The translations under genes were made by a program, and so were the position numbers. A DNA stretch of 64,000 bases from Micromonospora sp. MA102 (GTDB taxonomy: Bacteria; Actinomycetota; Actinomycetes; Mycobacteriales; Micromonosporaceae). Numbering within the stretch: the stretch's first letter is position 1; each line of letters opens with the position of its first letter. The DNA lies in assembly GCF_025460765.1 (NCBI RefSeq), contig NZ_JAMWEG010000003.1, positions 1-64,000 of the forward strand, read 5' to 3'. The notes below the pieces were generated by a model. The model did not search any database, was not told the DNA's origin, and saw only the letters and a program-made list of their open reading frames with translations. Shown piece by piece: positions 53,272-61,246 of this stretch.

Positions 53272-53587
53272 GGCCGGGCCTTCGGCCGGATGCGACCGGC
53301 GGAACGGCGGATGTCGGCCACCGATCGGTCGTGTTCGGCTCCGCCGCAGATGTATTTACCGCCGGGAAGGTTGCGCGAGCAAGATTCTCCGCGTGACATG
53401 AAGGGGTCGTACGCGAGGCACCCGAGGGGGTCGGCTGCCTCGATCGACACCCGATCGTGGATCAGCAGGTGCCGCACCCTCCTGCTGGTCCGCCCCGCGC
53501 ACGGCGCCGGCGCCCCGGTCCCTGGGGGCCGGCGCCGTGGGCGTAGGACGGGTCGCCCTCTCGATCCAGGGATCCGCGCGACCGGAC
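53272..53587. other. Gap without an assured gene
   Basis: A 316-bp gap. A minus-strand frame (53235-53477, 80 codons, SIEAADPLGCLAYDPFMSRG) reads fairly naturally but has no ribosome binding site and runs antisense into the preceding gene. A GC-rich hairpin at 53500-53539 (CACGGCGCCGGC against GCCGGCGCCGTG) probably terminates transcription of the hydrolase gene at 53588-54391 or of its neighbour. Confidence 0.45.
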
Positions 53588-54391
53588 TCAGCCCAGCAGG
53601 GCGTCGCGCAGCGCGGGGGCCAGCACCTCCGGCGGCACCTCGTGGAAGCCACCCGCCAGGCTGAGGTGGCTGGCACCGTGGATCGCCTCGGCGGTCGCCA
53701 CCGCCGCGTCCCGCAGCCACGGCGGGCTGCCGGTGCTGTCCACCACCACGGTGGGGGCGGCGATCGCCGCGAGCCGGTCGGTGGGCAGGCCGGCGGAGCC
53801 GGTGACTGTCGTGTCGTAGGCCAGGGTGTGCGCCAGCCCGGTCATCCACGACCACTCCGGGGCTTCGCGCATCCCGCCGACCGCCTCGGGCGGCACCCCG
53901 ACCGCCTCGGTCAGGAACAGCGCGACCGCGTCGTCGCGCCGGCCGGCCGAGACGAGTTCGCTCAACCGCTCGGCCAGCCCGGGCTTGGGGCCACCGTGCG
54001 GGCCGGCCTGGAACGGCGGCTCGAAGAGCGCCAGCCCGGCGACCCCCACCCCCTCGGCCGCCACGTACGCGGCGAGGATCGCGCCGGACGAGAGACCGTA
54101 GAGGTGGGCGGCGCCGCCCACCCGGTCGATCAGCGCCGCCACGTCCTCGATCTCGCGCTGCACCGCGTACGGCCCGGTGTCACCGCTGTCGCCGCGACCC
54201 CGGCGGTCGTAGCCGTACACCGTGAAGTCGGCGCTGAGCGCGGCGGCCAGCGCGCGGGTGGTGCTCCGGTCGTTGAAGGCCCCCCCGACCAGGATGATCG
54301 GCGGGCCGTCGCCGGCCGTCTCGTAGGCGATCGTGGTGCCGTCCGCGGAGCGCACCGAGTCCACCGTCCAGGTGGTGCCGTTCGACGTCAT
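53588..54391 (-). CDS. Alpha/beta hydrolase
   Basis: The 267-residue protein is a standard alpha/beta hydrolase: TTIAYETAGDGPPIILVGGAFNDRS with the oxyanion region, YDRRGRGDSGDTGPYAVQREIEDVAALID, the nucleophile elbow GLSSG near residue 105, and a late HLSLAGGFHEV with the catalytic His (the motif SH). It has no signal peptide. Such enzymes hydrolyse esters, lactones or epoxides; the substrate cannot be inferred. ATG 54391 is the start. Regulation is not apparent. Confidence 0.85.
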   Translation of the reverse strand: MTSNGTTWTVDSVRSADGTTIAYETAGDGPPIILVGGAFNDRSTTRALAAALSADFTVYGYDRRGRGDSGDTGPYAVQREIEDVAALIDRVGGAAHLYGLSSGAILAAYVAAEGVGVAGLALFEPPFQAGPHGGPKPGLAERLSELVSAGRRDDAVALFLTEAVGVPPEAVGGMREAPEWSWMTGLAHTLAYDTTVTGSAGLPTDRLAAIAAPTVVVDSTGSPPWLRDAAVATAEAIHGASHLSLAGGFHEVPPEVLAPALRDALLG

Positions 54392-54675
54392 GATTACTTC
54401 CTACTGCAGATCGCTGACAGCGGAGAGCCGTGAAGGATTTCACCTGCCCGTCATGTCCGACTCGTCGGGCAGACCGGTACAGGTCGTCGTCCATATTCAT
54501 CATTCCGCTGTGCTCTCCGGTCGACCTGCCGGCCGGTGGATGAGAAGCTTGCCCCCGGCGGGGCGGTGTCCCCCGACTGCCGCCTTCCGCGATCGACCCC
54601 CTGTCACGGCACGGTCAGGGTCACCGGGCGAACCATCGTCCGGACACCACGCGCCGGTATCTCACGAGGAGTTCC

Positions 54676-56418
54676 ATGTCCGTCCCCGGGATGCGCCGCC
54701 GGGCCGCCGTCGGCCTGGCCGCACTCGCCGCCACCGCGTTCACCGCGGTCGCAGTACACCCCGACCAGGCCTCGGCCCGCCCGAAGCCGCTCGACGTCAA
54801 GCTGCTCGCCATCAACGACTTCCACGGCAACCTGGAGCCGCCGACCGGTTCCAGCGGCACCATCGACGGGAAGACCGCCGGTGGCGCGGAATACCTGGCC
54901 ACCCAGCTGAACATGCTGCGCGGCACCACCGAGGAGGAGCGGGAGCACACCGTCACGGTCGCCGCCGGTGACCTGATCGGCGCCTCGCCGCTGCTCTCCG
55001 CCGCGTTCCACGACGAGCCCACCATCGAGGAGATGAACCTCGCCGGGCTCGAGTTCACCAGCGTCGGCAACCACGAGTTCGACGAGGGCGCCACCGAGCT
55101 GCTCCGGATGCAGAACGGCGGCTGCCACCCGGTCGACGGCTGCGGCGACGGCACGCCGTTCGCGGGCGCCGACTTCCAGTACCTGTCGGCCAACGCCTTC
55201 AAGACCGCCACCGGCCAGCCGCTGCTGCCGCCGTACGGCATCAAGAAGATCGACGGCGTGAAGATCGGCTTCATCGGGATGACCCTCGAGGGCACCCCGC
55301 AGATCGTCAGCCAGCAGGGCGTCGCCGGCCTGTCGTTCGCCGACGAGGCGGACACCGCCAACAAGTACGCCCGCATCCTGCAGGCCCAGGGCGTGCAGTC
55401 CATCGTCGTGCTCCTGCACGAGGGCGGCGTGCAGAACGGCGGCGGCATCAACGACTGCACCGGGTTCAGCGGGCCGATCGTCGACATCGCGAACCGGATG
55501 GACCCGGCGATCGACGTGATCGTCAGCGGGCACACCCACGCCGCGTACAACTGCAACATCAACGGCAAGCTGGTCACCAGCGCCAGCTCCTTCGGTCGAC
55601 TGGTCACCGACATCGACCTGAAGATCGACCGGCGGAGCAAGGACATCGTCAGCGCGTCGGCGAACAACGTCGTGGTCACCCGGGACGTCCCGAAGGACCC
55701 GGCCACCACCGAGCTGATCACCCACTACAAGACCGCCCTCGGCCCGGTGGCCGACAAGGTGGTCGGCGAGACCACGAGCGTGCTCACCAAGACCCAGGAG
55801 AACCTGTACCAGACCGGGGTCGACGCCAACGGCAAGCCGACGTACCAGACCGGTGAGTCGCCGCTCGGCAACGTCATCGCCGACGCCCAGCTCGCCGCCA
55901 CCGACAACGAGCAGAACGCGGTCGCCGCGTTCATGAACCCCGGTGGTGTCCGCGCCGACCTCGACGCCGGCCCGGTCACCTACGCCGAGGCGTTCACCGT
56001 CCAGCCGTTCGCCAACAACCTGGTGACGCTGGACCTGACCGGCGCCCAGCTCTACTGCCTGCTGGAGCAGCAGTTCACCGCCGCCAAGGTGCTCTACGCG
56101 TCCTCGACCGTGCACTACGTCGTCGACGTCAACGGCACCACGGCGCCGGTCGCCTCGCCGTGCACCGGAACCCGCGTGGTCCGGGGGAGCCTCACCATCA
56201 ACGGCACCCCGGTCACCGACGCCGCGACCTACCGCGTCACGGTGAACAACTTCCTCTCCGGCGGTGGCGACGGCTTCAGCGTCCTCACCGGGGGCACGAA
56301 CGCCGTCACCGGGATGATCGACCTGGACGCCTTCACCGCGTACCTGACCGAGAAGTCGCCGGTCTCCGCGCCGGCGCTGGACCGGATCCAGACCACGGCG
56401 GAGGTTCCGGCCGCCTGA
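54676..56418 (+). CDS. Secreted bifunctional metallophosphatase/5'-nucleotidase
   Basis: This 580-residue protein has a signal peptide (RRRAAVGLAALAATAFTAVAV, cleavage near ASA at 34). The metallophosphoesterase domain (about 40-350) has INDFHGNLEPP, GDLIGASPLLSA, VGNHEFDEG, VSGHTHAAYNC. The 5'-nucleotidase C-terminal domain (about 375-570) starts with GETTSVLTKTQEN and contains AFMNPGGVRADL and NNFLSGGGDGFSVL, which hold the substrate base. It dephosphorylates external nucleotides so that nucleosides and phosphate can be taken up. GAGGAG lies six bases before the ATG. Single gene. Confidence 0.94.
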   Translation: MSVPGMRRRAAVGLAALAATAFTAVAVHPDQASARPKPLDVKLLAINDFHGNLEPPTGSSGTIDGKTAGGAEYLATQLNMLRGTTEEEREHTVTVAAGDLIGASPLLSAAFHDEPTIEEMNLAGLEFTSVGNHEFDEGATELLRMQNGGCHPVDGCGDGTPFAGADFQYLSANAFKTATGQPLLPPYGIKKIDGVKIGFIGMTLEGTPQIVSQQGVAGLSFADEADTANKYARILQAQGVQSIVVLLHEGGVQNGGGINDCTGFSGPIVDIANRMDPAIDVIVSGHTHAAYNCNINGKLVTSASSFGRLVTDIDLKIDRRSKDIVSASANNVVVTRDVPKDPATTELITHYKTALGPVADKVVGETTSVLTKTQENLYQTGVDANGKPTYQTGESPLGNVIADAQLAATDNEQNAVAAFMNPGGVRADLDAGPVTYAEAFTVQPFANNLVTLDLTGAQLYCLLEQQFTAAKVLYASSTVHYVVDVNGTTAPVASPCTGTRVVRGSLTINGTPVTDAATYRVTVNNFLSGGGDGFSVLTGGTNAVTGMIDLDAFTAYLTEKSPVSAPALDRIQTTAEVPAA

Positions 56419-56436
56419 CGGCCGACCCGCACGACG

Positions 56437-56468
56437 ACGGGCCCCGGAGCGGACGCTCCGGGGCCCGT
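56437..56468. terminator. bidirectional terminator
   Basis: ACGGGCCCCGGAGCG and GCTCCGGGGCCCGT form a 14-bp stem around a three-base loop between the converging nucleotidase and MFS genes. Confidence 0.85.
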
Positions 56469-56487
56469 TCGCGTGCCGGGACACGAC

Positions 56488-57768
56488 TCAGGCGTGCGCG
56501 GGCTCCGGCTCCCGGACGACGGCGGTGACGCGGCCGTCCTGGGCGGCGGTGAGCAGCCGGCGCAGCGACAGGGCCAGCACCGAGGCGGTCAGGCACCCGC
56601 CCACCACGACGGCCACCCAGAGCCGGCCGTGCGCCGCGCCGATCAGCGGGCCCGCCGTGACCGGGCCGATGACCCCGCTGATGCCGAAGATCATCGAGCT
56701 CATGGCGTTGTACCGCCCGCGCAGCTCGTCGGTGGCGAGCGCGTTGGTCAGCGCCGGCATCACCGGCGACAGCATCGTCTCGCCGAACCCGAAGATCGCC
56801 GAGCAGGCCACCACCCCCAGCGCCGCGAGCAGCGCGTTGCCCGTGCCGATCACGCCCGCCGCGCCGAGGACCAGCCAGGCGGTCGCGAAGACCGCGCCCA
56901 CCGCGGCGAGCGCGCCGGTCCGGCTCCGGCCCTCCATCCGGCGGATCACCAGCAGCTGCGAGAGCACGATCATCACGGTGTTGCCGGCGAGCGCCCAGGC
57001 CACCACCCGGGGGGACACCTCCACCACCCGCACCGAGTACGCGGCGAAGCCCACCTCGATCTGCGCATAGCCGCACGTGGTGAGGACCAGGCCGAAGATG
57101 ACCAGCCGGCGGAACGGCCGGTCCCGCAGCACGGCCAGGTAGCCCCCGGCCCCCGGTGCGGCGTCCGCCGCCCGGTCCTGGACCAGACGGTGACCGACGT
57201 GCGGAAGGGTCAGCAGGATCAGGCCCGGCATCAGATAGCTGATCGCGTCCAGCACGTAGATGGCCTGGAAGGTGACCGGCCGGGCCACGTCCACCACCGC
57301 GCCGGAGATCAGGCCACCCACACCGATGCCCAGGTTGAGCAGCGCGAAGTTCAACCCGAACACCCGCTGCCGCTCACCGTCGCCGGTGAGCGAGGCGAGA
57401 ATCGTGTTCTGACCGGACCAGATCGCCGAGCTGCCCACCGCGATCAGCGTCATCACGCCGAACGCCGACGCGGTCGAGTCGACCAGCGCCAGCGAGCCGG
57501 TGCCGATCGCCTCGACGACCAGGCAGGGCAGCACCACCCGGCGCGCGCCGAACCGGTCGATCAGCGTGCCGCCCAGCGGCGACAGTGCCAGCGTCACGGC
57601 GCCGAACCAGCCGATCACCAGGCCGGCGCGGGCGTCGCTCAGCCCGCGGACGTCGGTGAGGTAGATGAAGAGGAAGGGCAGGGTGAGACCGCGCCCGACG
57701 GCCGACAGCAGGGTGCCGATCAGGAGACGGCGGGCTTCGGGACGGGCGGGCAGGGCGCGGCGCAGCAT
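56488..57768 (-). CDS. MFS transporter
   Basis: The 426-residue protein has 12 membrane helices. The characteristic loop reads LGGTLIDRFGARRVVLP after helix 2. Helix 1 begins RRLLIGTLLSAVGRGLTLPFLFIYLTDVRGLSD, as in the drug-resistance MFS_1 exporters. The long loop between helices 6 and 7 has HRLVQDRAADAAPGAGGYLAVLRDRPFRRL. Substrate unknown. It has no adjacent regulator; the next gene (57879) is divergent. Confidence 0.87.
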   Translation of the reverse strand: MLRRALPARPEARRLLIGTLLSAVGRGLTLPFLFIYLTDVRGLSDARAGLVIGWFGAVTLALSPLGGTLIDRFGARRVVLPCLVVEAIGTGSLALVDSTASAFGVMTLIAVGSSAIWSGQNTILASLTGDGERQRVFGLNFALLNLGIGVGGLISGAVVDVARPVTFQAIYVLDAISYLMPGLILLTLPHVGHRLVQDRAADAAPGAGGYLAVLRDRPFRRLVIFGLVLTTCGYAQIEVGFAAYSVRVVEVSPRVVAWALAGNTVMIVLSQLLVIRRMEGRSRTGALAAVGAVFATAWLVLGAAGVIGTGNALLAALGVVACSAIFGFGETMLSPVMPALTNALATDELRGRYNAMSSMIFGISGVIGPVTAGPLIGAAHGRLWVAVVVGGCLTASVLALSLRRLLTAAQDGRVTAVVREPEPAHA

Positions 57769-57878
57769 GGCTGCATTCTTGGTGGCGGGTACGACGACCC
57801 GCGACCGGATTTGCGGCGGTTACGCGCTCGGCAGAGCCGGCGGGTGAGCAAATTAACCCCGTCTGCCATGCTGGCGCG

Positions 57879-58349
57879 GTGACCACCACCTGGCGCCACC
57901 TGCCCGCCCCGGCCCGCGAGATCGCGCAGGCCGCCACCGAGGCGGTCGGCGCCGCGCAGGCCCGGGACGCCGCGGCGTACGAGCCGGCGGTCGAGCGGCT
58001 CGCCGCGGACCGGGCCGGGCTGGTGCTCGGCGGCGCGGTCCGGCTGCTGCTGGAGGAGAGCCACCCGGACGGGCTGGACGGCGACGACGTCCGCCAGGTG
58101 CTGGAGCGGTGCGTCCGGTCCACCGCGGAATGGCGGCCCGACGTCGATCCGCACGTGCTGCTCGTGCTGCTGGCGAGCGCGCTCGGCGTCTACGACCCGG
58201 GCGACGACGACGCGCCGCCGGAGCCGGCCGCGATCGCCCGGCACGCCCCGCTGCTCATCGCCGACCTGCTGGCCGCCACCGGCCGGCCCCTGGCCGACTA
58301 CCTGACGGCGGCGTTCGCCGAGGTCGCCCGCACCGAACTGCACGACTGA
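57879..58349 (+). CDS. Unknown helical protein, 156 residues
   Basis: From GTG 57879 the protein is all-helical and acidic, with VERLAADRAGLVLGGAVRLLLEESHPDGLDGDDVRQVLERCVRSTAEW and DPHVLLVLLASALGVYDPG. The pattern is common to a family of uncharacterised proteins in Micromonospora. No signal peptide or catalytic motif is apparent. No strong ribosome binding site precedes the GTG. It is divergent from the MFS gene and converges on the antiporter gene. Confidence 0.65.
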   Translation: MTTTWRHLPAPAREIAQAATEAVGAAQARDAAAYEPAVERLAADRAGLVLGGAVRLLLEESHPDGLDGDDVRQVLERCVRSTAEWRPDVDPHVLLVLLASALGVYDPGDDDAPPEPAAIARHAPLLIADLLAATGRPLADYLTAAFAEVARTELHD

Positions 58350-58365
58350 CCATCGCCGGAGCGGG

Positions 58366-59475
58366 TCACGGGCTGGCGGCGAGGAAGACGAACGCGGCGA
58401 GCAGCACCAGGTGCACCCCGCCCTGGAGCACGGTCGCGCGACCCGGCACCACGGTGAGCACGCCGGTCACCGCGGTCAGCGCGAGCAGCGTCATCTGCGT
58501 GCCGCCCAGGCCCAGCAGCAGCGGGCCCTCCAGCCAGATCGAGGCCAGCGCTATGGCCGGGATGGTCAGGCCGATGCTGGCCATGGCCGAACCGAGCGCC
58601 AGGTTGAGGCTGATCTGCACCCGGTCCCGGCGGGCCGCCCGGGCGGCGGCGAGGGTCTCCGGCAGCAGCACCAGCAGGGCGATGACCACGCCGACGAACG
58701 CCTGCGGCAGGTTCGCCGCCTCGACGCCCGCCTCGATCGCCGGGGAGATGGTCTTCGCGTCGCCGACCACCGCGACCAGCGCCACCACCAGCAGCACCAG
58801 GCTCGCCAGGGCGGTACGCGTGGACGGCGGATCGGCGTGCCCGTCGCCGTCGGCGTCCTCGGGAATGATGCTGCCCTCCTGCGTCACCGGCAGGAAGTAG
58901 TCGCGGTGCCGGCCGGTCTGCACCATCACGAACAGGCCGTAGAGCGCGAGCGAGGCGACCGCCGCGAAGGTGAGCTGCGCGGGGGAGAACTGCGGGCCGG
59001 GCCGGCTGGTGAAGGTCGGCACCACGAGGCTGAGGGTGGCGAGCGTGGCCACGGTGGCCAGCGCCCCACCCGTACCCTCCGGGTTGAACACCGCCACCCG
59101 GCGGCGCAGCGCGCCCAGCAGGAGGGACAGGCCGAGTATCCCGTTACAGGTGATCATCACGGCGGCGAAGACCGTGTCCCGGGCCAGCGCCTGCGTCTTG
59201 TCACCGCCGCTGATCATCAGCGTGACGATCAGCCCGACCTCGATCACGGTGACCGCCACCGCGAGCACCAGCGAGCCGAGCGGCTCGCCCACCTTGTGCG
59301 CCACCACCTCGGCGTGATGCACGGCCGCCAGCACGGCCCCCGCGAGCAGCGCGGACACCACCACGATCAGCGGGCCGGGCAACTGCCGGTCCCAGGTGGC
59401 CGCGAGCACCAGGACCGCGATCAGGGGTGTGAGGGTGGTCCAATCGGTCAGGCGGGATCGGATCATGGCGGCCAT
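58366..59475 (-). CDS. Cation/proton antiporter of the CaCA family (ChaA type)
   Basis: The 369-residue protein has 11 membrane helices with the two family alpha-repeats: GEPLGSLVLAVAVTVIEVGLIVTLMI and PQAFVGVVIALLVLLPETLAAARAA, each carrying the acidic residue needed for transport (IEV and PET). An acidic loop (EDADGDGHADPP) lies between them. ChaA-type proteins exchange Ca2+ or Na+/K+ for protons. ATG 59475 is favoured as start because AAGG lies eight bases upstream; ATG 59505 is ten residues longer. No regulatory feature is visible. Confidence 0.9.
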   Translation of the reverse strand: MAAMIRSRLTDWTTLTPLIAVLVLAATWDRQLPGPLIVVVSALLAGAVLAAVHHAEVVAHKVGEPLGSLVLAVAVTVIEVGLIVTLMISGGDKTQALARDTVFAAVMITCNGILGLSLLLGALRRRVAVFNPEGTGGALATVATLATLSLVVPTFTSRPGPQFSPAQLTFAAVASLALYGLFVMVQTGRHRDYFLPVTQEGSIIPEDADGDGHADPPSTRTALASLVLLVVALVAVVGDAKTISPAIEAGVEAANLPQAFVGVVIALLVLLPETLAAARAARRDRVQISLNLALGSAMASIGLTIPAIALASIWLEGPLLLGLGGTQMTLLALTAVTGVLTVVPGRATVLQGGVHLVLLAAFVFLAASP

Positions 59476-59610
59476 GACATCAACCTTGCCAGGAAGATCG
59501 ATCAACTGCCCGTGGCGAGATGCTTGCGATCCGGCGCCGGATCGGGTACGCGGCCATGCCGGATGCCGTGAGCCCCGCCACAGCCCGTCGTGGCGGGCCC
59601 GCGAAAGCGA

Positions 59611-59645
59611 AGAGGCCGCACCCGGTGGAACCGGATGCGGCCTCT
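59611..59645 (-). terminator. tRNA-Pro terminator
   Basis: AGAGGCCGCA-CCGGT and ACCGG-TGCGGCCTCT pair on the minus strand with one mismatch, followed by TTCGCTTT. It is 11 bases beyond the tRNA 3' end. Confidence 0.85.
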
Positions 59646-59655
59646 CTACCTCTGG

Positions 59656-59729
<74 letters not shown>

Positions 59730-59805
59730 AGGCGTGCCGACAAATAGTAGCCCACCCGCTCCGATGGTCAAACTCCGTACCCCCCGCCCCCGGGACCCGG
59801 GTCGG

Positions 59806-60699
59806 TCAGCGAGGGATCAGCGTGAGGATGGTCGCCTCCGGCGGGCACGCGAAGCGGACCGGCGCCGTGGGATGGGTGCCCAGGCCGGCCGAAACGTGCA
59901 GCCAGGAGTCCGAGCCGGGCCAGCGGTGCAGCCCGCGGGCCATCGACCGGGGCAGCCCGCAGTTGGTGACCAGCGCGCCGTAGCCGGGCACGCAGACCTG
60001 TCCACCGTGGGTGTGCCCGGCGAGCAGGAGCCCGAAGCCGTCGGCGGCCATCCGGTCCAGCACGGCCGGCTCCGGGGAGTGGGCCAGGGCGATGGAGAGC
60101 GACGCGCCCGCGCTGACCGGCCCGGCCACGGCCGCCCAGTCGTCCCGCTCGATGTGCGGGTCGTCCACGCCGGCCAGCTCGATCTCCCGGCCCCCGGCCT
60201 TGAGAGTGGTCCGCGCGTTGTTGAGGTCCACCCAGCCGGCACCGGTGAAGACGTCGCGCAGCTCCTCGTACGGCAGCGGCACGCCCTCGGTGTACTCCCG
60301 GTCGGGCAGGAAGTAGGTGAACGGGTTCTTCAGGACCGGCCCGGTGTAGTCGTTGGAGCCGAAGACGAAGGCGCCCGGCAGGTCGAGCAGCGGTTGCAGG
60401 GCGCGCAGCACGCCCGGCACCGCGTCCGGGTGGGCCATGTTGTCCCCGGTGACCACCACGAGATCGGGGTCGAGGGCGGCCAGCGAGGCCACCCAGTCCT
60501 GCTTGCGCCGCTGGTCGGGCATCATGTGCAGGTCCGACAGGTGCAGTACGCGCAGCGGCTCGGCGTCGGTCGGGAGCACCGGTACGTCGTACCGGCGCAG
60601 GGTGAACATGTTGCGCTCGATGAGCGACGCGTACGCCAGGGTGGCCGCCCCGACGGCGACGGTGCCGGCCGCGAGCCGGAATAGTGTGCGCTTTCGCAT
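59806..60699 (-). CDS. Membrane-anchored metallophosphoesterase
   Basis: The 297-residue protein starts at ATG 60699 without a ribosome binding site. One N-terminal helix (FRLAAGTVAVGAATLAYASLI) anchors it or is cleaved. The YkuE-type calcineurin domain follows: LHLSDLHMMPDQ, VTGDNMAH, FVFGSNDYTGPVL, LAHSPEP, and LLLAGHTHGGQVCVPGYGALV. In the metal-binding block GNHD the His position reads SND. Such enzymes cleave phosphoesters, and YkuE itself is linked to the cell wall or lipids. It is divergent from yqeY with only 25 bases between the start codons. Confidence 0.88.
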   Translation of the reverse strand: MRKRTLFRLAAGTVAVGAATLAYASLIERNMFTLRRYDVPVLPTDAEPLRVLHLSDLHMMPDQRRKQDWVASLAALDPDLVVVTGDNMAHPDAVPGVLRALQPLLDLPGAFVFGSNDYTGPVLKNPFTYFLPDREYTEGVPLPYEELRDVFTGAGWVDLNNARTTLKAGGREIELAGVDDPHIERDDWAAVAGPVSAGASLSIALAHSPEPAVLDRMAADGFGLLLAGHTHGGQVCVPGYGALVTNCGLPRSMARGLHRWPGSDSWLHVSAGLGTHPTAPVRFACPPEATILTLIPR

Positions 60700-60710
60700 G
60701 GCGTTCAGGG

Positions 60711-60716
60711 TAGTTT
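60711..60716 (+). promoter_or_regulatory. Candidate -10 box for a leaderless yqeY message
   Basis: TAGTTT matches the TANNNT -10 consensus and ends eight bases before the ATG at 60725, where no ribosome binding site is present. That spacing would start the transcript at or next to the ATG, as in leaderless actinobacterial mRNAs. Confidence 0.5.
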
Positions 60717-60724
60717 GACCGTCC

Positions 60725-61180
60725 ATGAGCACGCTGAAGGACCGCCTCACCGCAGACATGCGCGCCGCCCTCAAGGCGCGCGACGAGCTGACCACCTCCA
60801 CGCTGCGGATGGCCCTCGCGGCCGTCGGCAACGCCGAGGTCGCCGGCAGGGAGAAGCGCGAGCTGAGCGACGACGAGGTGCTCGCGGTGCTGACCAAGGA
60901 GGCGAAGAAGCGCCGCGAGGCGGCTACCGCCTTCGCCGACGCGGGTCGCGCGGAGCAGGCCGGCAAGGAGACCGCCGAGGGGGAGGTGCTGGACCGTTAC
61001 CTGCCGAAGCAGCTCTCCGACGACGAGTTGGCCGAGCTGGTCTCGGGGGCGCTCGCCGCGGGCGGATTCACCGGCAAGGCGCAGATGGGCCCGGCCATGA
61101 AGGCGGCCCAGGCCGCGGTGGCGGGCCGTGCCGAGGGTGGCCGGGTCGCCGCGGAGGTTCGCCGCCAGCTCGGTCTCTGA
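60725..61180 (+). CDS. GatB/YqeY domain protein
   Basis: The 151-residue protein is a stand-alone YqeY: STLKDRLTADMRAALKARDELTTSTLRMALAAVGNAEV, then LTKEAKKRREAATAFADAGR and YLPKQLSDDELAELVSGALAAGG. The fold is the tail domain of the GatB subunit of tRNA amidotransferase. Stand-alone YqeY may bind tRNA but its role is not known. It is cytosolic. A likely leaderless start is described by the -10 box at 60711. It converges on the PBP gene across a strong terminator. Confidence 0.92.
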   Translation: MSTLKDRLTADMRAALKARDELTTSTLRMALAAVGNAEVAGREKRELSDDEVLAVLTKEAKKRREAATAFADAGRAEQAGKETAEGEVLDRYLPKQLSDDELAELVSGALAAGGFTGKAQMGPAMKAAQAAVAGRAEGGRVAAEVRRQLGL

Positions 61181-61200
61181 CCGCACCCCTCGACGACGAA

Positions 61201-61232
61201 GCGGGCGGGCACCCGGTGGGGTGCCCGCCCGC
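61201..61232. terminator. bidirectional terminator
   Basis: GCGGGCGGGCACCC and GGGTGCCCGCCCGC form a perfect 14-bp stem with a four-base loop, between the converging yqeY and PBP genes. Confidence 0.85.
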
Positions 61233-61246
61233 TGGCGTTGTTCGGG

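Noticed and set aside
53235..53477. An 80-codon minus-strand frame (SIEAADPLGCLAYDPFMSRG)
   Set aside because: It reads fairly naturally but has no ribosome binding site, matches no family that I know and ends antisense to the preceding gene. Kept only as a note in the gap description.
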